Source of the DNA: Actinomycetota bacterium
Lineage (GTDB): Bacteria > Actinomycetota > Thermoleophilia > Solirubrobacterales > 70-9
Length of the DNA stretch: 6,127 nucleotides
Direction: 5' to 3'
Assembly: GCA_018268695.1 (NCBI GenBank)
Contig: JAFDWD010000540.1
Coordinates: 1-6,127, forward strand
The position numbers were made by a program, and so were the translations under genes. The notes under the pieces are model-generated. The model was given only the letters and a program-made list of their open reading frames with translations, was not told where the DNA came from and did not search any database. This document shows, piece after piece, positions 1 through 4,695 of the stretch (position 1 is its first letter; each line of letters begins with the position of its first letter).

Positions 1-499
1 AGTTCTCGCCTTTCGAGCCGAAGATCTGGATGGCCTCGCCGACCGGGACGTCGCGGCGGGTGAAGTGCTCGTCGGCGGCGATGTGCTTCTGCATCGCCTT
101 CTCGATCTTCGGCAGGTCGTCCTCGGTGATCCGGACGCCCTCGGGGAACTCGAAGTCGTAGTAGAAGCCGGACTCGATCGCCGGGCCGATCGTCACCTTG
201 GTGCCGGGATAGAGATCGGTGACCGCCTCCGCCATCACGTGGGCGGCGTCGTGGCGGATCAGCTCGAGGCCCTCCGGGTCGCGGTCGGTGACGATCGCCA
301 CCTCCGCCCCGGGCTCGGGGAGCGGCGCGGTCAGATCGCGCAGCGCGCCGTTCACCTTGATCGCGAGCGCGGCCTTGGCCAGCCCCGGCCCGATCGCCGC
401 GGCGACGTCGGCGCCGGTCGCCCCGGCGGGCAGCTCCAGCGGCTTCCCGTCAGGGAGCTTGACGACGATCTTCTCGGTTGCGGCCTCCACGGACGCCAT
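1..499 (-). CDS. thrS: Threonine--tRNA ligase, N-terminal part (cut by window edge)
   Basis: Cytoplasmic enzyme that charges tRNA-Thr with threonine using ATP. Only the first 166 residues are in the window; the full protein is normally about 600-680 residues. Residues 11-71 (beginning IVVKLPDGKPLELPAG) form a TGS domain. From residue 80 the second additional (editing) domain begins with RHDAAHVMAEAV, which carries the HxxxH pair (His83, His87) used to bind zinc and clear mischarged Ser-tRNA in the family; TIGPAIESGFYYDF follows, as in canonical ThrRS. The catalytic core lies beyond the edge. The ATG start is chosen because the TGS domain begins about 10 residues later. No Shine-Dalgarno is visible in front of it. 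It lies 38 bp behind the stop of the upstream membrane-protein gene on the same strand, so the two may be co-transcribed. Family identity is secure. Confidence 0.95.
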   Translation of the reverse strand, partial: MASVEAATEKIVVKLPDGKPLELPAGATGADVAAAIGPGLAKAALAIKVNGALRDLTAPLPEPGAEVAIVTDRDPEGLELIRHDAAHVMAEAVTDLYPGTKVTIGPAIESGFYYDFEFPEGVRITEDDLPKIEKAMQKHIAADEHFTRRDVPVGEAIQIFGSKGEN

Positions 500-537
500 G
501 GTACGTGGCCGGCGTCGCGCGATGCTTTTGGGACAGG

Positions 538-2358
538 TCAGCGAGCGGGGCCCTGGCGGGCCTGGCGTTCGGCGATGAGCGGGCAGACGCTCTGCTTGGC
601 GATCGGGCCCTTCACTTCCCAGAGGACGTAGGGCTTGGCCACCTTCTTCACCCGCAGGCCATCGAACGGCGGCTTGTGGCGCGAGCCCTGGGTGACGACG
701 AAGCGGACCCCGGTCGGCGGCTTCCCTTCGGCTTCGGCGCGGGTCTCGATGCAGACGCGGCCGCCGCGCAGCTCCCAGGCGATGTAGTTGGTGCCGTGGT
801 CGTCTTCGAGCAGTTCGGGCGCGGCGAGGACGACGGTCGAGCCGTTCGCGACCAGCGGACGCAGCCCGGTGAGAGCGGGCGAGTAGGTCCCCGGCCCGAC
901 CGGCGCGTTGGCGAGCGCGAGCGCCGAGCAGAGCCCCGCCGCGGCGATGAAGACGACCCAGGCGGCCGCGGCAAGCATCCCGCCCCGATCGCCCCGCCCG
1001 CCCGCCCGCGCTCCAGCTGTTCCTTTTGGACGCCTGGCGTCCAAAAGGAACAGCTGGGCGCGGTGGGTCAGGGGCAGGAGGATCGTCAGGGCGCAGAGGG
1101 GGGCGGCGATCTCGATCGCCTTCGCCGCCGTGTAGGCGGTGCCGCCGACGCGGGCGGCGAGGTAGGCGACCGCGGCGACGAAGAGGCCGGAGAGGACGAC
1201 GGTCTCGCGGCGGCGGGCGCAGCGCCAGATGCCGTAGAGGAGGAGCACCGTGGCGAAGGCGGCGCCGAGGTAGTAGGCCGCGGCCGGGACGGCACCGTCC
1301 CCGGGGGCCAGGCGGAAGTCCCCGGACGGCCAGATCCCGAGCGCCTCGAACGGCGACACCTGGCCGAAGAGGTTGCCGAGGCCGGGCCCGTTGGGGTCGA
1401 AGGTTTCGAACTTGTGGAAGTCGATCATCCGCCCGATCTCGGGGGCGATCAGGACGACCAGGACGCCGACCGCGATCCCGATCGACTTGGTGAGCGGCTG
1501 ACCCGGCCGCTTGCGGAGCGCCAGTTCGACGAGGGCGAAGACGACCGCGGTACCGACGAGCCAGAGCAGGCCCGGGAAGCTGTAGGTGTAGACCGCGCCG
1601 ACCGCGATCAGCGCCGCCGGGGCGAAGCGCAATGGGCTGTCGACCGGTTCGCGGACGCTCTCGCGCAGGAAGAGCACGAAACCGAGGAGGAAGAACGCCA
1701 GCATCACCTCCTTGAAGGCGCCCTGGGCGAAGTAGCTGGCGAAGACGTAGGCGAGGCCGACGAGGAGGGCCGCAGCGGTGCGGGGCAGCGCCCGTAGGTC
1801 GCGGAACGCCGCGATCGCGCTCAGTGGCGCCAGCACCGCGACCGCGACGGTCATCCCGCTGAAACCCTTTACCAGGCCGATGTCGAGCCCCTTGTTGAGG
1901 GCGACGACGATCGAGTGGGGTCCGAGCGGATAGCCCTGGCGGATCAGCTGGCCGGAATGGCCGCGGGCGAGCTGGTCGGCGGCCAGCAGGTGCTGGGACA
2001 TGTCGGGGTTGAAGCTGGTGCCGAGGATGCCGAAGTGCCCTTCGACGATGAACGGCAGCGAGGCGCCCAGGGCGGCGAGGACGAAGACCGGCCAGCCCTG
2101 GGTGAACGGCTCGCGCCAGACGCCGCGGCCCTGGAGGTAGGCGAGCGAGACGGCGACCAGGGCCAGGACCACGATCGCCGAGATCGAGCCGTGGCCAGGC
2201 AGCCGCACCGTCCCCCAACAGACCGCGCAGAGGATCGCCAGGCCGACGGGCGCGGCCGTCCACGACCAGGCGCGGCGCCCGCAGAGGTAGACGACGGCCT
2301 GGCCGATCGACAGCGAGGCGACACACACGGCGAGGGCGGCTGCGTAGGTCCCGATCAC
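538..2358 (-). CDS. Polytopic membrane protein, GT-C glycosyltransferase-like, function unproven
   Basis: A 606-residue membrane protein whose exact family I do not recognise. Hydrophobic segments lie near residues 4-26, 34-52, 57-77, 88-106, 168-186, 193-211, 216-232, 245-281 (probably two), 292-307, 358-377, 386-402, 412-431 and 461-484, giving about 13-14 helices. A long first external loop (about 107-167) contains GTSFNPDMSQHLLAADQLA, and a soluble C-terminal tail (about 485-606) follows the last helix. This plan, many helices with an acidic first loop, resembles GT-C glycosyltransferases and related actinobacterial cell-envelope proteins, but no diagnostic catalytic motif is certain. The start is GTG, 25 bp from the divergent AraC gene, with a -10-like hexamer just upstream and no Shine-Dalgarno. 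The loop between the last two helices (residues 435-449) is encoded by a 45-nt palindrome. The reading frame is intact throughout. thrS follows downstream on the same strand. Confidence 0.85.
   Translation of the reverse strand: MIGTYAAALAVCVASLSIGQAVVYLCGRRAWSWTAAPVGLAILCAVCWGTVRLPGHGSISAIVVLALVAVSLAYLQGRGVWREPFTQGWPVFVLAALGASLPFIVEGHFGILGTSFNPDMSQHLLAADQLARGHSGQLIRQGYPLGPHSIVVALNKGLDIGLVKGFSGMTVAVAVLAPLSAIAAFRDLRALPRTAAALLVGLAYVFASYFAQGAFKEVMLAFFLLGFVLFLRESVREPVDSPLRFAPAALIAVGAVYTYSFPGLLWLVGTAVVFALVELALRKRPGQPLTKSIGIAVGVLVVLIAPEIGRMIDFHKFETFDPNGPGLGNLFGQVSPFEALGIWPSGDFRLAPGDGAVPAAAYYLGAAFATVLLLYGIWRCARRRETVVLSGLFVAAVAYLAARVGGTAYTAAKAIEIAAPLCALTILLPLTHRAQLFLLDARRPKGTAGARAGGRGDRGGMLAAAAWVVFIAAAGLCSALALANAPVGPGTYSPALTGLRPLVANGSTVVLAAPELLEDDHGTNYIAWELRGGRVCIETRAEAEGKPPTGVRFVVTQGSRHKPPFDGLRVKKVAKPYVLWEVKGPIAKQSVCPLIAERQARQGPAR
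1013..1057. repeat. 45-nt near-perfect palindrome inside a coding region
   Basis: The arm at 1013-1034 (beginning CCAGCTGTTCCTTTTGG) is the exact reverse complement of 1036-1057, with a single T at 1035 between them. All 22 pairs match and pairing stops at both outer edges. The element is 15 codons long and is read in frame on the minus strand as QLFLLDARRPKGTAG (residues 435-449 of the membrane protein). It is less GC-rich (about 59% in the arms) than the surrounding gene and is followed by a low-complexity Gly/Arg linker. It may be a mobile palindromic element of the in-frame kind, a protein-binding site, or a strong mRNA hairpin. Whether other copies exist cannot be told from this window. 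Confidence 0.9.
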
Positions 2359-2367
2359 GAGCCCGCG

Positions 2368-2377
2368 AGCCTAGACT
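2368..2377. promoter_or_regulatory. Overlapping divergent -10 elements
   Basis: The 10-bp sequence AGCCTAGACT holds two TAnnnT hexamers that share the central TA. TAGACT (2372-2377) reads on the plus strand toward the AraC gene, whose ATG lies 6 bp after the hexamer. TAGGCT (2373-2368) reads on the minus strand toward the membrane-protein GTG, 9 bp after it. Either would start transcription at or within a few bases of the start codon, matching the absence of Shine-Dalgarno sequences. No convincing -35 element was found on either side. Assignment is by motif and spacing only. Confidence 0.5.
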
Positions 2378-2383
2378 CTGAAG

Positions 2384-2821
2384 ATGATGGCGTTCGCCCC
2401 ACCCGCCCGCCACCTGCTGCGCGCCAAGGACCTCGCCGACGCGCGTTACGCCGAACCGGTCGGGGTCGAGGAGATGGCCGCGGCGGCCGGGCTCTCCCGC
2501 GCCCACTTCAGCCGCGAGTTCCGGCGCGCGTTCGGCGAGTCCCCGCACTCCTACCTCTTGACGCGCCGGCTCGAGCGCGCGGCGGCACTCCTGCGCAACA
2601 CCGACCGCTCGGTGGCGGAGATCTGCCTCGACGTCGGGCTCACCAGCGTCGGCTCCTTCACCACGAGCTTCAAACGGAACTTCGGCAAGACGCCGACCGC
2701 CTACCGCGCCTCCTATCCGCCCGCCTCGGCCTGGGCGGTCGTCCCCGGCTGCGTCGTCCGCGCCAACGGCCGGCCGCGAAAGCGCACGTTTCGAGAAGAC
2801 AGCCCGCCCGCCGGCTCCTAG
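2384..2821 (+). CDS. AraC-family transcriptional regulator, DNA-binding domain only
   Basis: A 145-residue DNA-binding protein with the two helix-turn-helix motifs of the AraC/XylS family: the first at about 28-50 (VGVEEMAAAAGLSRAHFSRE), the second at about 76-100, ending in the family hallmark around FKRNFGKTPTAYR. There is no N-terminal effector-binding domain; full-length AraC proteins are about 250-300 residues. The tail (110-145, starting YPPASAWAVVPGC) has no recognisable fold. The start is ATG at 2384, or the adjacent ATG at 2387; there is no Shine-Dalgarno and a -10-like TAGACT ends 6 bp upstream, so a leaderless mRNA is likely. It is followed after 44 bp by a VOC-fold gene on the same strand, a common partnership in Actinomycetota in which the regulator probably controls the enzyme and itself. 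It could also control the divergent membrane-protein gene through the shared 25-bp gap. The signal it responds to is unknown. Confidence 0.9.
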   Translation: MMAFAPPARHLLRAKDLADARYAEPVGVEEMAAAAGLSRAHFSREFRRAFGESPHSYLLTRRLERAAALLRNTDRSVAEICLDVGLTSVGSFTTSFKRNFGKTPTAYRASYPPASAWAVVPGCVVRANGRPRKRTFREDSPPAGS

Positions 2822-2854
2822 GCTCGTCCCACAGTCGATTTCGAAACGAGATAC

Positions 2855-2860
2855 AGGAGG
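2855..2860 (+). promoter_or_regulatory. Shine-Dalgarno of the VOC gene
   Basis: AGGAGG, a full anti-16S match, ends 5 bases before the ATG at 2866. It fixes the start of the VOC gene, although the same frame stays open far upstream. It contrasts with the regulator just before it, which has no ribosome binding site. Confidence 0.85.
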
Positions 2861-2865
2861 AAGAG

Positions 2866-3291
2866 ATGAAGATCGCCAACGCGCAGTTGTGGGTGCAGGA
2901 CCAGGAGGAGGCGCTGAGGTTCTGGACCGAGAAGGTGGGTTTCGAGGTGCAGGCCGATGTGACGCTGCCCGAGCTGGGTGGCTTCCGCTGGCTCACGGTG
3001 AGCCCGCCCGGACAGGAGGACGTCTCGATCGTGCTGATGGCCGTACCGGGAGAACCGATCATCGATCCGGCGACCCAGGAGCAGATCCGAGACCTCGCCG
3101 CCAAGGGCTTCGCGGGCACCGTCTTCCTGAACACGGACGACTGTCGCGCCGACTACGAGAAGCTCCGCGCCAACGGCGTCGAGTTCACCGAAGCGCCAGA
3201 AGAGCGGCCCTACGGGATCGACGCCGGCTTCCGCGACCCATCAGGCAACGCGATCCGCCTAACCCAGGTAGCCATGAGCTTCAACGCGTAG
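2866..3291 (+). CDS. VOC (glyoxalase/bleomycin-resistance fold) protein
   Basis: A 141-residue cytoplasmic protein of the vicinal-oxygen-chelate superfamily. The N-terminal half (MKIANAQLWVQDQEEALRFW, then TEKVGFEV) and the C-terminal half (AGTVFLNTDDCRADYEKLRA, then FRDPSGNAIRLTQ at about 122-134) form the two expected beta-alpha-beta-beta-beta modules, and the length is typical for a one-chain family member. Members use a metal to act on small molecules (glyoxalase, dioxygenase, fosfomycin or bleomycin resistance) or simply bind ligands; the substrate here cannot be read from sequence. The metal ligands are not obvious. The start is set by a strong Shine-Dalgarno. It lies 44 bp behind the AraC-type regulator and is probably co-transcribed with it; a hairpin terminator follows the stop. 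Confidence 0.9.
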   Translation: MKIANAQLWVQDQEEALRFWTEKVGFEVQADVTLPELGGFRWLTVSPPGQEDVSIVLMAVPGEPIIDPATQEQIRDLAAKGFAGTVFLNTDDCRADYEKLRANGVEFTEAPEERPYGIDAGFRDPSGNAIRLTQVAMSFNA

Positions 3292-3304
3292 ACACGCGCC
3301 GGAG

Positions 3305-3335
3305 GAGGGGCGGCCACGGCGCCGTCCCTCTTATT
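3305..3335 (+). terminator. Hairpin terminator after the AraC-VOC pair
   Basis: GAGGGGCGGC (3305-3314) pairs with GCCGTCCCTC (3321-3330) around a 6-base loop, 10 bp including one G-U pair on the plus strand, followed by TTATT. In minus-strand RNA the wobble would be an A-C mismatch and no U-run follows, so plus-strand use is preferred. The T-tail is weak and overlaps the stop codon of the convergent DUF2510 gene. Confidence 0.55.
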
Positions 3336-3906
3336 CCCCGACTTTTTCTAAAGCTTCTTTGGCGGCTTTTTCGGCCGCTTTGATCGAATTCTGTGCGGCT
3401 TTGGTCGTGCTTTTCTGCAGTCGTTTCAGCTGCCGCTGGAGTTTCTTCTTCTGGGCTTTGGTGACGTTTTTCTTCGACAGCTGGCGCTGGATCCGTTTCA
3501 ACTGGCGCTGCGCTTTGGCTGCCGCCGGGTTGGCGCCCGATTCGAGCTGGATCCCGCCAGGGCCGGTGCCACCGGACTTGTTGTCGTTACCGCCCGACAC
3601 CAGCAGGGCGACGACGACGATCGCCAGCACGATCACGCCGAGGAAGATCCCGACCGCTTTGGTCCCGCGGCCGCGAATCGATTCGCGGAGCTTCACCAGG
3701 TCGCGGGGCGGTTTGCCTTCGCGCGCGCCGGATCCCGAGCCGGAGCCGGCTCCCGAGTCCCCTCCGGTCGCCGCCGCGGCACTCTCGGCCGTGTGGACGT
3801 GTTCGGTCCACCGCTCGCCGTCCCACCAGCGCAGCCCTTCGCCGCTTGGATCGTCGTACCAGCCGGCCGGGATCCCGGGCCCGCCCGGCGTGTCGGTCGA
3901 GTTCAC
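3331..3906 (-). CDS. DUF2510 single-pass membrane protein with basic coiled-coil C-terminus
   Basis: A 191-residue protein of unknown function. Residues 11-38 (PAGWYDDPSGEGLRWWDGER, then W) are a DUF2510 domain, a short Trp-rich module common at the N-terminus of actinobacterial membrane proteins. A Gly/Ser-rich linker (about 48-64), a basic stretch, one membrane helix (about 83-104) and a Gly-rich spacer (about 104-125) follow. The C-terminus (126-189) is rich in Lys, Gln and Ala and looks like two amphipathic helices; QRQLKRIQ (133-140) is echoed by QRQLKRLQ (157-164). Basic residues before the helix suggest the N-terminus is inside and the basic tail outside. The GTG at 3906 is preferred over in-frame starts as far up as 4176 because a -10-like CATAAT sits 7 bp before it and the upstream frame has no protein-like character and crosses a terminator hairpin. 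Lysine codons in the tail are unusually AAA-biased. Confidence 0.8.
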   Translation of the reverse strand: MNSTDTPGGPGIPAGWYDDPSGEGLRWWDGERWTEHVHTAESAAAATGGDSGAGSGSGSGAREGKPPRDLVKLRESIRGRGTKAVGIFLGVIVLAIVVVALLVSGGNDNKSGGTGPGGIQLESGANPAAAKAQRQLKRIQRQLSKKNVTKAQKKKLQRQLKRLQKSTTKAAQNSIKAAEKAAKEALEKVGE

Positions 3907-3913
3907 GGGCGCG

Positions 3914-3945
3914 ATTATGCCTTGCCCCGGGGCGGAACTTGTAAA
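3914..3945 (-). promoter_or_regulatory. Promoter of the DUF2510 gene, probably leaderless
   Basis: On the minus strand CATAAT (3919-3914) ends 7 bp before the GTG at 3906, placing the transcription start at the start codon. TTTACA (3945-3940) resembles a -35 but is 20 bp from the -10, longer than usual; overlapping hexamers 1-2 bases closer are poorer matches. The -10 assignment is the stronger part. Confidence 0.5.
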
Positions 3946-3983
3946 CGGCGTCGTTACATCTCTTTTGCGATCGGGCCCGGCCA

Positions 3984-4018
3984 CGGAAAAGGGCCCCTTG
4001 CGGGGCCCTTTGTTTCCG
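3984..4018 (-). terminator. Strong GC-rich hairpin terminator
   Basis: AAAGGGCCCC (3988-3997) and GGGGCCCTTT (4002-4011) form a perfect 10-bp stem with a 4-base loop. Outer CGGAAA/TTTCCG can extend it with a small bulge. Read on the minus strand, the loop is GCAA (a GNRA tetraloop) and a four-T run follows the GC stem. Read on the plus strand, the loop is TTGC and the tail TTTGTTT. Minus-strand use is favoured, ending either the candidate RNA just upstream or read-through from the zwf operon; two-way function is possible. Confidence 0.7.
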
Positions 4019-4150
4019 AAGGACGTACCACCAGCGACAGAGACGCCAGCTGGCTCGTCGGTCCTCAAGCCTTGAAGTTTCGGCCGCCGTGTTTTCGACG
4101 ACTCCCAATAAACCCCTGCTCCCGAGAAAAGTTGCAGTCTCCAGGGAAGT
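3984..4150 (-). ncRNA. Candidate structured small RNA or leader, unidentified
   Basis: This is the main content of the 312-bp stretch without protein genes (3907-4218). On the minus strand, successive helices can be drawn by eye: UCCCUG with CAGGGG (about 4147-4115) enclosing GAGA/UCUC; UCGUCG with CGACGA (about 4101-4055) enclosing a small hairpin CUUCA-loop-UGAGG (about 4077-4063); AGGAC with GUCCU (about 4065-4021) enclosing CCAGC/GCUGG; then the GC-rich terminator. Two helices include G-U pairs that would be A-C mismatches on the other strand, supporting the minus direction. I checked for conserved motifs of tmRNA, RNase P RNA and SRP RNA and saw none; 6S-like RNA cannot be excluded. No clear promoter was found upstream. 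It could also be a leader of the DUF2510 gene, although that gene seems to have its own promoter. Confidence 0.35.
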
Positions 4151-4177
4151 TCGTCACTAGTCGGTAGGCCTCCCATG

Positions 4178-4208
4178 GCGACATCCGCCCCCGCCGCGCT
4201 GCTAGATT
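4178..4208 (+). promoter_or_regulatory. Promoter of the tRNA-Val gene
   Basis: TAGATT (4203-4208) fits a -10 element 10 bp before the mature tRNA 5' end, and GCGACA (4178-4183) is a partial -35 match with a 19-bp spacer. The -10 is well placed for a short 5' leader that RNase P would remove; the -35 is weak. Confidence 0.5.
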
Positions 4209-4218
4209 CTCCCGCCCC

Positions 4219-4291
4219 GGGCGTTTAGCTCAGTTGGGAGAGCGCCAGCTCGACAAGCTGGAGGTCACTGGTTCGAGCCCAGTAACGCCCA
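4219..4291 (+). tRNA. tRNA-Val (anticodon GAC)
   Basis: A 73-nt cloverleaf with every stem fully paired: acceptor GGGCGTT with AACGCCC, D-stem GCTC/GAGC, anticodon stem CCAGC/GCTGG, T-stem ACTGG/CCAGT with loop TTCGAGC, discriminator A. The seven-base anticodon loop is TCGACAA, so positions 34-36 (4252-4254) are GAC, reading valine GUC and GUU codons. Position 33 (4251) is C where almost all tRNAs have U. The 3' CCA is not encoded (ACT follows) and must be added by nucleotidyltransferase. It stands alone on the plus strand, between minus-strand genes. The zwf-operon terminator is not obvious before it, so antisense transcription across it is possible. Confidence 0.93.
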
Positions 4292-4305
4292 CTCCCCGGG
4301 ATCCC

Positions 4306-4692
4306 TCAGGTAGCGGGCTTCGCGCTCAACTGCCAGGAGACGCCGAAGCGGTCGTTGATCCAGGCGAACCGCGGGCTGAACGGGTAGGCGTCGAGCGGCA
4401 TCAGCACCCCGCCGCCCTCGGAGAGCTTCGCGAACGCGGCGTCGACCTCCTCGGGCTCGTCGAACTCGACGAATAGCGAGATCGCCGGCGTGAATCCGAA
4501 GCCGTGCTCGACCGGGCTGTCGAAGAGGCGGATGCGCTGTTCTCCGAGCCGCAGGAAGGCTGCTTCGATCGTGCCGTCCTCACGGCGGTCGAGATCGACG
4601 ACCTCGGCGTCGTCGAAGGCGGAGACGTAGAGGTCGAGAGCGTCGCCCGCTTCGCCCTCGAACATCAGGAAAGGGACGAGCTCCGGGGCCAT
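4306..4692 (-). CDS. PhnB-like VOC-superfamily protein
   Basis: A 128-residue cytoplasmic protein of the PhnB / '3-demethylubiquinone-9 3-methyltransferase-like' branch of the VOC superfamily. The N-terminus (PFLMFEGEAGDALDLYVSAF, residues 7-26) and the C-terminal FAWINDRFGVSWQL (109-122) are typical of this branch; the middle (LRLGEQRIRLFDSP, then ISLFVEFDE) supplies the strands of the paired fold. The database name refers to a distant similarity and should not be read as ubiquinone biosynthesis; most members have no known reaction. The start ATG lies 3 bp after the zwf stop, so translation is probably coupled to zwf; no strong Shine-Dalgarno is present. What it does beside glucose-6-phosphate dehydrogenase is unknown. 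Fold assignment is good, function is not. Confidence 0.85.
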   Translation of the reverse strand: MAPELVPFLMFEGEAGDALDLYVSAFDDAEVVDLDRREDGTIEAAFLRLGEQRIRLFDSPVEHGFGFTPAISLFVEFDEPEEVDAAFAKLSEGGGVLMPLDAYPFSPRFAWINDRFGVSWQLSAKPAT

Positions 4693-4695
4693 CGC

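Noticed and set aside
478..1797. Long plus-strand open frame opposite the membrane-protein gene
   Set aside because: Its product is a low-complexity Arg/Gly/Asp/Glu-rich antisense shadow. The minus-strand frame gives a coherent membrane protein with hydrophobic segments.
2787..2850. Two TTTCGA-containing motifs between the AraC and VOC genes as possible operator copies
   Set aside because: The symmetric core is only 8 bp (TTTCGAAA at 2839-2846) and the second copy matches poorly, not above chance.
1915..2865. Upstream extension of the VOC reading frame
   Set aside because: The extension crosses the divergent promoter and the AraC gene in another frame and has no domain character; the Shine-Dalgarno at 2855-2860 sets the start at 2866.
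4046..4055. GCCAGCTGGC as a partial copy of the palindrome at 1013-1057
   Set aside because: Only a short CCAGCTG core is shared, which is expected by chance in GC-rich DNA.
4019..4150. tmRNA, RNase P RNA or SRP RNA in the gene-free stretch
   Set aside because: None of the conserved sequence blocks of these RNAs was found on either strand; kept only as an unidentified candidate RNA.
3907..4176. N-terminal extension of the DUF2510 frame to an ATG at 4176
   Set aside because: It would run through a strong terminator hairpin, shows no recognisable protein pattern, and a -10-like element sits right before the GTG at 3906.
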